Positions 33,018-42,250 of a DNA stretch of 64,000 bases are shown piece after piece. The position numbers were made by a program, and so were the translations under genes. Under the pieces are notes generated by a model. That model searched no databases. It was not told the DNA's origin and saw only the letters and a program-made list of their open reading frames with translations. Origin of the DNA: Paraburkholderia kururiensis JCM 10599 = LMG 19447 (GTDB taxonomy: Bacteria; Pseudomonadota; Gammaproteobacteria; Burkholderiales; Burkholderiaceae); contig NZ_RJZE01000026.1 of the NCBI RefSeq assembly GCF_003986935.1, forward strand, positions 60,260-124,259, written 5' to 3'. Each line of letters starts with the position of its first letter. Position 1 is the first letter of the stretch.

Positions 33018-34547
33018 CTATTTGGCCGTCACCGGTTCGTCTTGCGCGCGGACTCTGCCCAGAAACGCAAACACCGCGAGCGCACTGAGCAGCGTGATGA
33101 GCGTCAGGCCGTCGAGAAGCTGGTCGAACGCCGAATCGTAGGCTGCGTGAAGCGTCGCCTGCGCGATCTCGGGCAGCTTCGCCGCCGCGTGTGCAAGGTC
33201 GCCTGTCGCGAGCCGCGCGGCGGCCTCGTTGAGGGTACCGGGCGCTACCGCTGGCGCAGCCGCGTGCAGGCTGCGCTGCGCGAGTGCGGCGAGCAGCGCA
33301 TTGACGATGGCGAGCGCGACACCCTCGCCGGCCACACGCGTAGTGCTGAAGATGCCCGTTGCCATCCCCGCTCGCGACTTCGGCACCACGCTGACCGATA
33401 ACCCGTCCATCAGCCCCCACGGCAGCGCGGCCCCTACGCCGATTGCGATCATCGGTGTGATGGCGGCCAGCCCGGTGCGTGTGCGCAGCCCGCCGGCTAG
33501 CGCATGCAGCCCCGCCGCCGCGATCAGGAGCCCGAGCCCCGAAATGGCGCCCGCCGACATCCAGCGCGTGAGCGTCGCGGCGATGAACGGCACCACCAGC
33601 ATGGGCGCCGACAACGCGAGCATCAGCCAGCCGGCTTGAATCGCGTCGTAGCCTTCGATGCCGATGAAGCGCAAAGGCAGCACGACGAGCAGCACGATGT
33701 AGCAATAGCACGTCGCGATGGGCAAGACCTGCACGCCGACGAAGCGCGGATAGCGAAACAGCGACACGTCGAGCATCGGCCGCTCGCTTCGTAGCTCGAC
33801 GATGACGAACGCCACCGCGAACGCAACAGACGCACTGAGGGACGAGACGACAGGCGTCGACATCCAGCCGCTCGACGGCGCTTCGATCACGCCATACGTG
33901 AAGCACGCCAGCGCGGCCGTGAACGTCATGGTGCCGGCCCAATCGACCTGGCGTGCGTGAGGATCGCGCGACTCGTGCATGCGCGGAACGCCGAACGTCA
34001 GCGACAGCACGCCGGCAAGCGCGCCTGTCGAGAAGATCGCGCGCCAGCCGAACGCCGCGATCAGCCAACCCGCAAGCACCGGCCCGAACGCAAGACCTAT
34101 TCCGAACGTGGTGCCCAGCAGGCTGAACGCACGGGTACGCGCGTGGCCGTCGAACTCCTGAGCCAGCGCCGCGGTGCCGCCCGCGAGCGTCGCCGCAGCG
34201 GCAACGCCCTGCGCCGCGCGCAGCAGATCGACCGCGAGCACCGAAGGCGCGAAGCCAAGCGCAAGCGAACTCAGTGTGAAACCGGCCACGCCGCAGGCGA
34301 AAAGCCGTTTGCGGCCGAACCGGTCCGCAAGCGTACCGGCCGCCATCAGCAGGCTGCCGAACGTGAGCATGAACGCGTTGGTGATCCAGTTCATTGCGGC
34401 CGGGCTGCCGCCCAGGTCGAGACCGATCGCGGGCGTTGCGACCGCACCCGCGGAAAACGATAGCGGCATGGCGAGCGCGGCAACGCAAACGGCGGCCAGC
34501 ACGACGGTGCGCCTCGCGAGACCGGAAGAGCAGGTGGTATCCATCAT
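33018..34547 (-). CDS. DHA2-type multidrug MFS transporter
   Basis: A 509-residue, 14-helix MFS pump of the EmrB/QacA (DHA2) group: motif A AGTLADRFGRKRLF after helix 2 and the helix 5 motif GPVLAGWLIAAFGWRAIF (antiporter motif C type). The start at 34547 is chosen because GAGGA lies 5 bases upstream; a longer frame to 34631 runs through the putative operator. It is divergent from a LysR gene, the usual arrangement for an inducible drug or aromatic-compound exporter. Substrate unknown. Confidence 0.88.
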   Translation of the reverse strand: MMDTTCSSGLARRTVVLAAVCVAALAMPLSFSAGAVATPAIGLDLGGSPAAMNWITNAFMLTFGSLLMAAGTLADRFGRKRLFACGVAGFTLSSLALGFAPSVLAVDLLRAAQGVAAAATLAGGTAALAQEFDGHARTRAFSLLGTTFGIGLAFGPVLAGWLIAAFGWRAIFSTGALAGVLSLTFGVPRMHESRDPHARQVDWAGTMTFTAALACFTYGVIEAPSSGWMSTPVVSSLSASVAFAVAFVIVELRSERPMLDVSLFRYPRFVGVQVLPIATCYCYIVLLVVLPLRFIGIEGYDAIQAGWLMLALSAPMLVVPFIAATLTRWMSAGAISGLGLLIAAAGLHALAGGLRTRTGLAAITPMIAIGVGAALPWGLMDGLSVSVVPKSRAGMATGIFSTTRVAGEGVALAIVNALLAALAQRSLHAAAPAVAPGTLNEAAARLATGDLAHAAAKLPEIAQATLHAAYDSAFDQLLDGLTLITLLSALAVFAFLGRVRAQDEPVTAK

Positions 34548-34663
34548 CGATTCCTCATGGAATGCCGGCACATCGCGACATACCGCGACGCTATGCATCC
34601 GGCTGAGCGACGAACGATAATCCGGATTCAATCGGCGAAAAACAAGGCACCGTTCCGTAAATT

Positions 34664-34678
34664 ACGGAGCGGCATTCC
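34664..34678. promoter_or_regulatory. 15-bp palindrome in the DHA2-LysR divergent region
   Basis: TCCGTAAATTACGGA, perfect except for the central base, 34 bases before the LysR start. A related half-palindrome, TTCCGCAATGGAA, follows at 34675-34687. This is the place and form expected for a LysR binding site. Confidence 0.55.
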
Positions 34679-34712
34679 GCAATGGAAACGGGCCATCGGG
34701 AGTCGAACCGGC

Positions 34713-35600
34713 ATGGACAACTTGAACGGCATCGTCGCATTCGTACGAACCGCGGAAACGCTCAGCTTCGTGGAGGCGGGGCGCAAGCTCGGCATTTCCG
34801 CGTCCGCGGTCGGCAAGGCCATTGCGAAGCTGGAGGCGTCGCTCGGCGTGCGGCTCTTTCACCGCACCACACGCCGCGTGAGCCTGACGCACGAAGGGCA
34901 GCACTTTCACGAGCGCTGCCATCGCATTCTCGAAGAATTGCGCGACGCCGAAGCGATGCTCTCAAAGGCCGCGCAGACGCCGCGCGGCCGGTTGCGGGTG
35001 AGCCTGCCCGTAATCGGCTACCGCTTTCTGCTGCCGGTGTTGCCCGCATTCAGCGCGCGCTATCCGGACGTCGAACTCGATCTCGATTTCAACGACCGGA
35101 TCGTCGACGTCGTGGAAGGCGGTTTCGACGCGGTGATTCGCAGCGGCTTGCTCACCGATTCGAGCCTGATGTCGCGCCGGCTGGGCCCGTTTAGCTTCGT
35201 GCTGTGCGCCTCGCCCGAATACGTGGTGCGTATGGGCCAGCCGCGCACGGTCGCGGAACTGGCCGCACACGACTGCGTGCGCTACCGGTTTCCCACCACC
35301 GGCCGGCTGCAGCCCTGGACGTTCGGCGACGACGGCGAGCCGCCCAGGTTGCGTACGTCGATGACGTGCAACAACATGGAGGCCCTGCGCGGCGCCGTAA
35401 TTGCAGGCTTCGGAATCGGCTTCGTGCCGGACTTCCTCGTGCGCGACGCGCTCGCATGCGGCTCGCTTGTCACCGTGCTGAACGATCTCGCCATTCCGCC
35501 CGGCCAGTTCTCGGTTCTCTGGCCCTCCAGCCGGCAACTGTCGCCAAAGTTGCGCGTGTTCGTGGACTTCATGTGCGAGCGGTTGTTTGTAGAAGCGTGA
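34713..35600 (+). CDS. LysR-family regulator of the DHA2 pump
   Basis: A 295-residue LysR regulator. The helix-turn-helix domain (residues 1-60) reads MDNLNGIVAFVRTAETLSFVEAGRKLGISASAVGKAIAKLEASLGVRLFHRTTRRVSLT. The effector domain belongs to the CrgA-like group (FDAVIRSG, LVASPEY-like LCASPEYVV). The start is taken at 34713 because the upstream open frame crosses the palindrome. Transcribed away from the DHA2 pump, which it probably controls. Confidence 0.9.
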   Translation: MDNLNGIVAFVRTAETLSFVEAGRKLGISASAVGKAIAKLEASLGVRLFHRTTRRVSLTHEGQHFHERCHRILEELRDAEAMLSKAAQTPRGRLRVSLPVIGYRFLLPVLPAFSARYPDVELDLDFNDRIVDVVEGGFDAVIRSGLLTDSSLMSRRLGPFSFVLCASPEYVVRMGQPRTVAELAAHDCVRYRFPTTGRLQPWTFGDDGEPPRLRTSMTCNNMEALRGAVIAGFGIGFVPDFLVRDALACGSLVTVLNDLAIPPGQFSVLWPSSRQLSPKLRVFVDFMCERLFVEA

Positions 35601-35656
35601 CAGCGAAACGAAATCGTACGGTCAGGAAAAACTCAATGCACCTCGTAGGAGATTGA

Positions 35657-36766
35657 ATGCAACACACGTCCCAACCCGTTCAAGCGAAACACGACAACGC
35701 CGTTGGCACAGTTGCCGCCTTTCTTGCCCATGCACGACGTGCGCGAACAATAGCGGCCGCTCTTGTGCTCTTCGTCCTGCCATCGCTGGCCGCAGCAGCG
35801 GGATTCGATTGTTCGAAGGCAGCATCCGCAGTGGAACGTCGACTCTGCGCCGATCCAACGCTCTCGCGCATGGACCACGAGATGAGCGAGGCATACGCGC
35901 ATCTGTTGGCCACGACGCAGGACGCCGACGCATGGAAGGCCGACCAGCGCGCGTGGCTCGCTGAGCGCAACCGCTGCCATGACGATAGTTGCCTGCGGTA
36001 CGAATACAGCGAACGCACCACCGTGCTGCGAGCGGGCGGGCGCTCGTTTCGCTGGAACGGGAACTGGTGGCGCGTTGACGCCGACGGCAATGCGCCGTCG
36101 AAACTCGTCATCAGTCAGCTCGGCAAGCGAGGGTTCGCGTTCGACCTCAGCGCATCGGCCGGCGCGGATACGGGCGAACTGTCCGGCAAAGCCAGCCTCG
36201 TTACGAGCGATGCCGCACGCTATCGTGGCGACGACGCAAGCGACACGGAAGGATGCGAACTCACCTTCCGGCGCGTACTGAGTCGCCTGCAGGTGGAACA
36301 GAAAGGCGATTCGGCCACCTGCGGCGCAGGGCTCAACGTGACCTACGGCGGCACGTACGTGGCTGCGGAACACGACCCGAACGTCGCGCCGGATCTGGTG
36401 ACCCGCTCCGTGCTGCCCTCCGCGGAACTCGACAAGGCGTTTCGCGCCATGGTGGGCGACGACTACCCGAAGTTCGTCGATGCTGCCGACGTGGTTGGAA
36501 CACCCGATCACGCAACCTTGAACGGCAAACCGGTGAGCGTCGTCAGCATGTTCGTGCGCGGCATTGCGTGCGACAGCCACGCTTCGATCGCCTACGACGA
36601 GCACGGACATCTGTGGGCCGCGCTCCTTTATCTGATCGACGAAAACAAAAGCGAAATGCGCTATTACACCAATGTCGCGAGCGACAAACGCGAACTTCCG
36701 AAATTGTTTGCATCCGAGCGCAAGGACTGTCGAAGCGATGCCGTGCCCGTGCGGATCATGCCGTGA
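35657..36766 (+). CDS. LprI-like (lysozyme-inhibitor family) secreted protein
   Basis: A 369-residue exported protein. A long signal peptide ends near residue 46 (TIAAALVLFVLPSLAAAAG). Residues 47-125 form the LprI domain (FDCSKAASAVERRLCADPTLSRMDHEMSEAYAHLL ... CHDDSCLRYEY), with the conserved Cys pairs. In Mycobacterium LprI inhibits lysozyme, but most bacterial members are uncharacterised. The C-terminal 240 residues are not recognised. AGGAGA precedes the ATG closely. It sits alone between LysR and a convergent SDR. Confidence 0.8.
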   Translation: MQHTSQPVQAKHDNAVGTVAAFLAHARRARTIAAALVLFVLPSLAAAAGFDCSKAASAVERRLCADPTLSRMDHEMSEAYAHLLATTQDADAWKADQRAWLAERNRCHDDSCLRYEYSERTTVLRAGGRSFRWNGNWWRVDADGNAPSKLVISQLGKRGFAFDLSASAGADTGELSGKASLVTSDAARYRGDDASDTEGCELTFRRVLSRLQVEQKGDSATCGAGLNVTYGGTYVAAEHDPNVAPDLVTRSVLPSAELDKAFRAMVGDDYPKFVDAADVVGTPDHATLNGKPVSVVSMFVRGIACDSHASIAYDEHGHLWAALLYLIDENKSEMRYYTNVASDKRELPKLFASERKDCRSDAVPVRIMP

Positions 36767-36777
36767 GGCGTTGGGAG

Positions 36778-36793
36778 GCACGGCTGGCCGTGC
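36778..36793. terminator. Short hairpin between convergent LprI and SDR genes
   Basis: GCACGGC-TG-GCCGTGC inverted repeat, folding as a 6-bp stem with a 4-base loop, in the 57-base gap between two convergent stops. Confidence 0.45.
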
Positions 36794-36823
36794 AGCAGAA
36801 GAAGCCTTCCGGCCGTCAACCGC

Positions 36824-37537
36824 TCACCACGGCACGACCCTGCCGAGATAGTCGAGGTAATGCAATCCCGAACGGCCTTCGTAAGCCTCCATCGTACTGA
36901 CGAGATTCGGAATGCTCTCTTCGATACTCAAGCGCGCCTGCGGGCCACCCATGTCTGTTCGTACCCAGCCGGGCGCCATCAGCAACAGTGTCCTCGCATC
37001 GTGCTGGTGGCGTGCGGCGAAGCTGCGCATGAACATGTTGAGCGCGGCCTTGCTGCCACGGTAGACCTCGTAATGGCCGTTCACGTTGTTGGTGACACTG
37101 CCCTGCCCTGACGACATGACACCTATCGTTCCGGTGGGCCGCACGAGATCCTGAAGCGCTTCGATCACCCTCATCGGGCTCAACGCGTTCGTCACCATGA
37201 CGCGGACGAACTCTTCCGTGGAAACGTCGGCGATCGTTTCGCTGTCGTCGTTCTTGACTCCGGCATTCACGAACAGCACGTCCACTTGCCGGCCATCGAG
37301 ACGACGATGCAACGCCTCGACCTGCCCGGCAATCGTGATGTCCACTGTCTCGACTTCGAGCGCGCCGTGCGACGCTTCTGCCGCTTGCAGAAGCCTTTCC
37401 ATGGAGCCCGCCCGGCCTGTCGCGATCACATGCCAGCCGCGCCCGAGGTATTCCTCCGCCATTGCGAAACCCAGCCCGCGCGATGCGCCGATGAGAAGAA
37501 CCGTCTTTTGTGTCGTCTTTGTCGTCGAGTCTTGCAT
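36824..37537 (-). CDS. Short-chain dehydrogenase/reductase
   Basis: A 237-residue SDR. The NAD(P) motif is LIGASRGLGFAMAEEYLGRG, with Arg suggesting NADPH; FVNAGVK replaces NNAG, and the catalytic Tyr-x3-Lys is YRGSK (after VMSSGQGSV, so Ser is present). AGGAAA precedes the start by 7 bases. It is divergent from a LysR gene that probably controls it. The substrate cannot be assigned; related proteins act on small carbonyls or in C-factor-like roles. Confidence 0.87.
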   Translation of the reverse strand: MQDSTTKTTQKTVLLIGASRGLGFAMAEEYLGRGWHVIATGRAGSMERLLQAAEASHGALEVETVDITIAGQVEALHRRLDGRQVDVLFVNAGVKNDDSETIADVSTEEFVRVMVTNALSPMRVIEALQDLVRPTGTIGVMSSGQGSVTNNVNGHYEVYRGSKAALNMFMRSFAARHQHDARTLLLMAPGWVRTDMGGPQARLSIEESIPNLVSTMEAYEGRSGLHYLDYLGRVVPW

Positions 37538-37630
37538 GAGTCGTTTCCTGGGAGTGAAAGCAGAATTGCGCTGATCAGTGACGTCTCAAGCACTATATGG
37601 GCGCCGCACACGTGGCGGAAGACGCGGCGC

Positions 37631-37649
37631 GTGCACTTATAAAATGCAC
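37631..37649. promoter_or_regulatory. LysR-type box in the SDR-LysR divergent region
   Basis: GTGCA-N9-TGCAC, containing a T-N11-A core, 39 bases before the LysR start. The spacer TATAAAA may be part of a promoter. Confidence 0.5.
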
Positions 37650-37687
37650 CAAACGCGATGTATCGCCCCACGCTGCCAGGAGCCCGC

Positions 37688-38626
37688 ATGGCCGAACCCG
37701 ATCTGAACCTGCTTGTTGCACTCGACGTCTTGCTCGCGGAAGGCAGCGTGATGGGCGCTGCGCGCCGGCTGGGATTGAGCGCGTCAGCCATGAGCCGCAC
37801 GCTGACGCGTCTGCGCGAGGCCACGGGCGATCCGCTGCTGGTTCGCGCGGGTCGCAACATGGTGCTGACGCCGCATGCAGAAGCGCTGCGCGAACGCACG
37901 CGCGATGTGGTGAACGAGGCGCGCGTGGTACTGCGCCCCTCCGCGTCCGAACCCGATTTCGCGACGTTGCAGCGCACCTTCACCATTCGCGCGAATGAGG
38001 GTTTCGTGGAAGCCTTCGGCGCGCCGCTCATCACGGCAATCACGGCCATCGCGCCGCTCGTGCAGATACGTTTTGCGCCCAAGGCAGAGAAAACAGCGCT
38101 GCATTTGCGAGAAGGTCTGGCCGATCTGGAGATCGGCGTGCTGAGCGAAATGGGACCGGAGGTACGCGTGCAGGCGCTGTTTCGCGACCGCTTTCTTGCC
38201 GTGGTGAGGAAGGGGCATCCGCTCGAACGCGAACGCAACGTGAGCCCGGAACGGTACGTTGCCTTTGGTCACGTCGTTGCGTCGCGCCGTGGACAAGGCA
38301 CTGGACCGGTGGACGAAGCTCTTGCCGCGTCAGGGCTGAAAAGAAGGGTCGTTGCCGTGGTGCCGGGCTTTCCGGCCGCGCTGGCCGTTGCGTGTGCCTC
38401 CGATCTGATCGCGTTGGTGCCCGCGTCGTTCGTGCGCAATCGACTGGAGCACGGCGAATCGCAGGCCCCCGAGGCGATCTACACGTTCGAGCTTCCGGTT
38501 GAAACCGCACAGATCACGGTCTCGCAGATGTGGCATCCGAGGTTCGAGGCCGACCCGGTTCATCGCTGGTTACGGCAGCTCGTGCTGGGTGTGTGCCGGC
38601 AGCGGGAGGCACTGTGGCGGGATTAG
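37688..38626 (+). CDS. LysR-family regulator
   Basis: A 312-residue LysR protein of the NodD/LinR-like group: the N-terminal MAEPDLNLLVALDVLLAEGSVMGAARRLGLSASAMSRTLTRLREATGDPLLVRAGRNMVLT is characteristic. The start at 37688 is supported by CAGGAG; an ATG ten codons earlier lacks one. Divergent from an SDR gene it likely controls. Its last four bases overlap, on the opposite strand, the small ORF at 38623-38781. Confidence 0.9.
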   Translation: MAEPDLNLLVALDVLLAEGSVMGAARRLGLSASAMSRTLTRLREATGDPLLVRAGRNMVLTPHAEALRERTRDVVNEARVVLRPSASEPDFATLQRTFTIRANEGFVEAFGAPLITAITAIAPLVQIRFAPKAEKTALHLREGLADLEIGVLSEMGPEVRVQALFRDRFLAVVRKGHPLERERNVSPERYVAFGHVVASRRGQGTGPVDEALAASGLKRRVVAVVPGFPAALAVACASDLIALVPASFVRNRLEHGESQAPEAIYTFELPVETAQITVSQMWHPRFEADPVHRWLRQLVLGVCRQREALWRD

Positions 38627-38781
38627 GCCCGATGATCGAGTGCGCCCCTTTGAATGCTGAAGCCGGTGCGAGAGTTGTCGGGCGACAGCGGCAGGCGTCC
38701 CCAGTCGATCTTCTTGTGCGGATTGACGAGAAAGCGCCCATGACGGCCCTCTACGATCTGATAAACATTCTCTTTAGACAT
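38623..38781 (-). CDS. Small unrecognised ORF (52 residues)
   Basis: An open frame with ATG at 38781 and TAA at 38623: it begins MSKENVYQIVEGRHG, contains FLVNPHKKIDWGRLPLSPDN and ends DHRA. Composition (KKIDWGRLPLSPD) looks protein-like rather than the Arg/Ala-rich noise of shadow frames, and codons use G or C mostly at third positions after the first ten. GAGA lies about 7 bases upstream. It overlaps the LysR end by a few bases. I do not recognise the family; it could be a real small protein or the remnant of a larger one. Confidence 0.4.
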   Translation of the reverse strand: MSKENVYQIVEGRHGRFLVNPHKKIDWGRLPLSPDNSRTGFSIQRGALDHRA

Positions 38782-38875
38782 CGATATTCTCGCGATATCA
38801 GCGCGAGTCGCGCAGTCATTCAGTCCGTTAAATCATCCATGTTATAAAACGACAATATCCTGTTATCCGAATCAG

Positions 38876-39667
38876 TCAAAGATACTCGACATTGCCATCC
38901 ACACTGATCGCCTGCCCCGAAATATTGCGGCCGGCCGGCGACGCGAGAAAGAGCGTCATGGCAGCGATGTCGTCCACGGTCACCATGCGCCGGAGCGAGA
39001 TCTTTTTGAGGTACTGCGCTTTCATCTCCTCAAACGAAACGCCTGTCGATTCGGCTCGCGCGGCGATCACCCTGTCCATTCTTTCGCCCTGCACCACGCC
39101 CGGCAAAATCGCATTGACGCGGATGTTGCTGGGTCCCAACTCGACAGCCAGCGATTTGACGAGCCCGACAATTGCCCACTTCGTCGACGCATACGGTGTA
39201 CGAAACGCGTAGCCCAATCGCCCCGCCACGGACGACATCGCGATGATGCCGGGGCAGTCCGACGTCTCTTTCAGCAGCGGCACCGCCTTGCGCAGAAAGT
39301 AGTACTGGCTGTTAAGGTTGGTTGAAATGGTCCGCTCCCATTCTTCCGGCTGAATCGACTCCACCTCGCCTGTCGGCCCGGCAATGCCTGCATTGTTGAT
39401 AAGGAGGTCGAGTCCTCCCAGTTTGTTGCTCGCGTCGTCTATGACGCTGTCCACCTGCTCACGGCTGCTCACGTCCGCAACACCCACGTGAAGCTTCGGA
39501 TTGCGCGCTTTCGCTTTTTCGATAGCCGATGTATTCACGTCGCAAACATAGACTTGCGCGTCTGCTTGCGTGAATGCCTCTGCAATGGCGGCGCCAATGC
39601 CGGTCGCCGCGCCGGAAATGAGCACGCGCAGGCCCGGCACCGGTTTCAGTAGCTCGAAAGTATTCAT
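38876..39667 (-). CDS. Short-chain dehydrogenase (3-oxoacyl-ACP-reductase-like)
   Basis: A 263-residue classical SDR. Cofactor motif ISGAATGIGAAIAEAF, then INNAGIAG, catalytic Ser in AMSSVAGRLG and Tyr-x3-Lys in YASTKWA. Asp in VCDVNTS after beta-2 suggests NAD. It ends with the usual ISGQAISVDGNVEYL. Last gene of a likely minus-strand operon (BKACE, MFS, SMP-30, SDR), 52 bases after the SMP-30 gene. With a lactonase next to it, a sugar or hydroxy-acid dehydrogenase making a lactone or keto-acid is plausible. Confidence 0.9.
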   Translation of the reverse strand: MNTFELLKPVPGLRVLISGAATGIGAAIAEAFTQADAQVYVCDVNTSAIEKAKARNPKLHVGVADVSSREQVDSVIDDASNKLGGLDLLINNAGIAGPTGEVESIQPEEWERTISTNLNSQYYFLRKAVPLLKETSDCPGIIAMSSVAGRLGYAFRTPYASTKWAIVGLVKSLAVELGPSNIRVNAILPGVVQGERMDRVIAARAESTGVSFEEMKAQYLKKISLRRMVTVDDIAAMTLFLASPAGRNISGQAISVDGNVEYL

Positions 39668-39719
39668 GTCTCACACCAACGAAGTATCTTTGCTTGCCCC
39701 ACAGAACCCGTTTCGCGGC

Positions 39720-40718
39720 TTACCAGTGAATCATCGGCAGCCCGGCAACGGGTGAAGTGAAGTACGGAATCGATTGGCCTTTCAGGCTGCCCAGGTACAC
39801 GGTTTTGAGGTCCGGTCCGCCGAAGGTCACACTGGTTAGCCATGGTGCGATCGTGCCACCCGTCGCCTCCATGATTTTCCCCGGCACGATCTCGCCGGTT
39901 GCGAACGCTGCATCGAAGCGCGCGGTGGCGTTCTTATCGCCATCGTCAAGCAGCGTGTGAATGTCGCCGCCCGGATCGATGGCAATCAGGCGGTCCGCAA
40001 AAATCATCGCGCACCAGAGGTTTCCATACGCATCGAACGCGATTCCGTCGATCAGGCCGGCGCCCAGTTGGGTCGGACCATAGATTTCTCGAGGACCGAG
40101 TTCGCCGTTGTCCAGCACGCGAAAACGGCTGACGCGCTTCGCCGTGGTCTCGGCCACGTATAGCCATTCTTCGCGCGCGTCGAAGCGAATCTCGTTGGTA
40201 AACGCGAGCCCGTCCGCGACGATGCGCGCGCCGCGTTCGTCGAGCAGCACGATGTAGCCATCCGCAAGATTCGAACGAATCGCGTCGGGCCACGGATTGA
40301 TGCGCGTGGAGACCGTGATCCAGAGGCGATCCTTGCTGTCTCTCAATACGAAGTTGACCTTTCCCATCGGCCTGCCATCGACGCTGTCGAGCAGAACGCG
40401 CATTTCGCCCGAGCGCATAAGCCGTTCTACACGATCCGTACCAATGTTCGCGATGATCACGTTGCCTTGAGCGTCCAGGGCGAGACCATTAGGCAAGGAC
40501 CCACTCGTCAAGCCATCTCCGATAGCCGCGGTATCCACGTTAGCTGGCAGAACCAGCTTTTGTTCGCCCGACGCATCGATGTGCACAATCCCGCCGCGCG
40601 CATCGGCCGTCAGCAGCGAGCCATCGCGCTGCGCGAGAATGCATTCGGGACGTTGCAGCTGCGTGCCTATGGTTCGAATAGCGGCAACGTCAACCACGAA
40701 GTCTTTGATCGGATTCAT
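39720..40718 (-). CDS. SMP-30/gluconolactonase/LRE-family protein
   Basis: A 332-residue six-bladed beta-propeller of the SMP-30 lactonase family, which hydrolyses sugar lactones using a single divalent metal. The metal-site Glu/Asn/Asp are seen in the order RPECILAQRDG (Glu), GSLPNGLALDAQGN (Asn), LAFTNEIRFDAREEWLYVAET (Asn), and AGLIDGIAFDAYGNLW (Asp). GGAGG precedes the ATG by 7 bases. It sits in the SDR/MFS/BKACE operon, suggesting a lactone intermediate. Confidence 0.88.
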   Translation of the reverse strand: MNPIKDFVVDVAAIRTIGTQLQRPECILAQRDGSLLTADARGGIVHIDASGEQKLVLPANVDTAAIGDGLTSGSLPNGLALDAQGNVIIANIGTDRVERLMRSGEMRVLLDSVDGRPMGKVNFVLRDSKDRLWITVSTRINPWPDAIRSNLADGYIVLLDERGARIVADGLAFTNEIRFDAREEWLYVAETTAKRVSRFRVLDNGELGPREIYGPTQLGAGLIDGIAFDAYGNLWCAMIFADRLIAIDPGGDIHTLLDDGDKNATARFDAAFATGEIVPGKIMEATGGTIAPWLTSVTFGGPDLKTVYLGSLKGQSIPYFTSPVAGLPMIHW

Positions 40719-40779
40719 TCGTTATCCTCCGTGTAGTGGTTCCGCTCGTCACATCTCCTTTGCACGTCAAGACTTTCAA

Positions 40780-42123
40780 CTAGCCCGCAACGCCCGCAGT
40801 CGCAACGGGACGCTCCGCGGCTTGAATCGCTTTGGCGAGCAGCGGCACCAGAAGCAACCCCAGTACCGAAGCAACCACCACCACGTTGAAGCCGGAATCG
40901 CTTCTACCCGTCACGGTCTCGGTAAGCCCGAAAAGATAGGGACCGACGAAGCCGCCCAGCAACCCGATCGTATTGATGAAGGCAAGACCCGCAGCGGCCT
41001 GCACACCCTGCAGCCGTTTCATCGCAACCGCCCAATACGACGGCAGAATGCCGCCCGCAAAGAACCCGGTAATGCCAAGCAGCGTGATTTGAATCGCCTG
41101 ATTCTTCGTCGCAATGAAGGCGCATGCGCTGACCACCACGCCCGCGGTCAACACGCCGAGGAAGCCGCATTCGTTGCTGATACGCCGGTGTATGCGCGGC
41201 AGCGTCAGCACGCCGATCAGAAAGCCGATGCCGACACTGCTGGACAACACGCCCACCAACAACGGCGACTTCACATGCATCTGGGCCACGATCGACGGCG
41301 TGAAAAAATACAGGCCCACGAACGCCACCTGGTTCAGAAAATAGATGAGCGCAATGAGCACGGTGGTGGGGCGCTTGAGCGCCGCGATCCAGTCTGCCGA
41401 AGTGAGATCGGCGTGGCCGTGCGTGTCGATGACGGCATGCGTCTCGAGCGCTTGCGCTTCCTTCGGCAACAGCCACTTCACCTCCGAAGGCCGGTTCGGC
41501 AGCGTAAAAAACAGCATGATGCCGACCACGATGGTGGGCACGCCTTCCAGCAGGAACATCCATTGCCAGCCGTGAAGGCTCCCTATTCCGCTAACCGTGC
41601 CAAGCTGCATGAGCGCCGCGCCGAGCGGGTTCCCGACGATGAGCGCGACGGAGGGCGCCGTGTAGATCCATCCGACCGCCACCGCGCGATCCTTGGGCGC
41701 GAACCACAGCGTCACCATGTACATGAGCGCCGGAAAGAGTCCCGCTTCAGCCACGCCTAGCAGCACGCGAAGAAGATAGAACGACCCTGGCCCCTGTACG
41801 AACATCATCGCCGTGGACAGCGCGCCCCACGTCACGGCGATGCGCGCAATCCAGCTGCGCGGCCCGAAGCGATGCGCGGCCAGATTGCTCGGCACTTCGA
41901 GCAACGCGTAACCGATGAAGAAAATGCCTGCGCCAAGGCCATAAGCCGCCGCATCGATACCCAGGTCCGCGGCCAGCGCACTCTTGGCGAGCGCGACGTT
42001 CGTGCGGTCGATGAACGACATGAAGTAGATCGCGCACATCAACGGAAGAAGCCTCGCCATCGCCTTGCGCGTGGCAATCCGATGCGTCTCTCCCAGACTA
42101 TGGTCAGCGGCAATGTCGGTCAT
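40780..42123 (-). CDS. MFS transporter, ACS (anion:cation symporter) family
   Basis: A 447-residue, 12-helix carrier of the ACS group (relatives ExuT, GudP, TtuB, phthalate permease). Seen: MCAIYFMSFIDRTNVALAKSAL in helix 1 and LGVAEAGLFPALMYMVTLWFAPKDRA after helix 4, a hallmark of the family. GGAGA precedes the ATG. ACS members carry organic anions such as hexuronates, tartrate or phthalate, which fits a catabolic operon with a lactonase and BKACE. The exact substrate is not deducible. Confidence 0.9.
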   Translation of the reverse strand: MTDIAADHSLGETHRIATRKAMARLLPLMCAIYFMSFIDRTNVALAKSALAADLGIDAAAYGLGAGIFFIGYALLEVPSNLAAHRFGPRSWIARIAVTWGALSTAMMFVQGPGSFYLLRVLLGVAEAGLFPALMYMVTLWFAPKDRAVAVGWIYTAPSVALIVGNPLGAALMQLGTVSGIGSLHGWQWMFLLEGVPTIVVGIMLFFTLPNRPSEVKWLLPKEAQALETHAVIDTHGHADLTSADWIAALKRPTTVLIALIYFLNQVAFVGLYFFTPSIVAQMHVKSPLLVGVLSSSVGIGFLIGVLTLPRIHRRISNECGFLGVLTAGVVVSACAFIATKNQAIQITLLGITGFFAGGILPSYWAVAMKRLQGVQAAAGLAFINTIGLLGGFVGPYLFGLTETVTGRSDSGFNVVVVASVLGLLLVPLLAKAIQAAERPVATAGVAG

Positions 42124-42161
42124 CGATGTCTCCAGAAATTGTCCTGCGTGTTCTTGTTATG

Positions 42162-42197
42162 CCCTCTCGTCGCCTCTGATACGAGCGACGTAGAGGG
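42162..42197 (-). other. Intercistronic hairpin between BKACE and MFS genes
   Basis: CCCTCT-CGTCGC pairs with GCGACG-T-AGAGGG (12 pairs, one bulged T) around an 11-base loop. No T-run on the minus strand. It may separate expression of the first gene from the rest. Confidence 0.45.
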
Positions 42198-42250
42198 TGC
42201 AGGAGAAAGGTAATCGGGCTTCGCGTCCAACGAACGCGGAGCCGTCCGTT

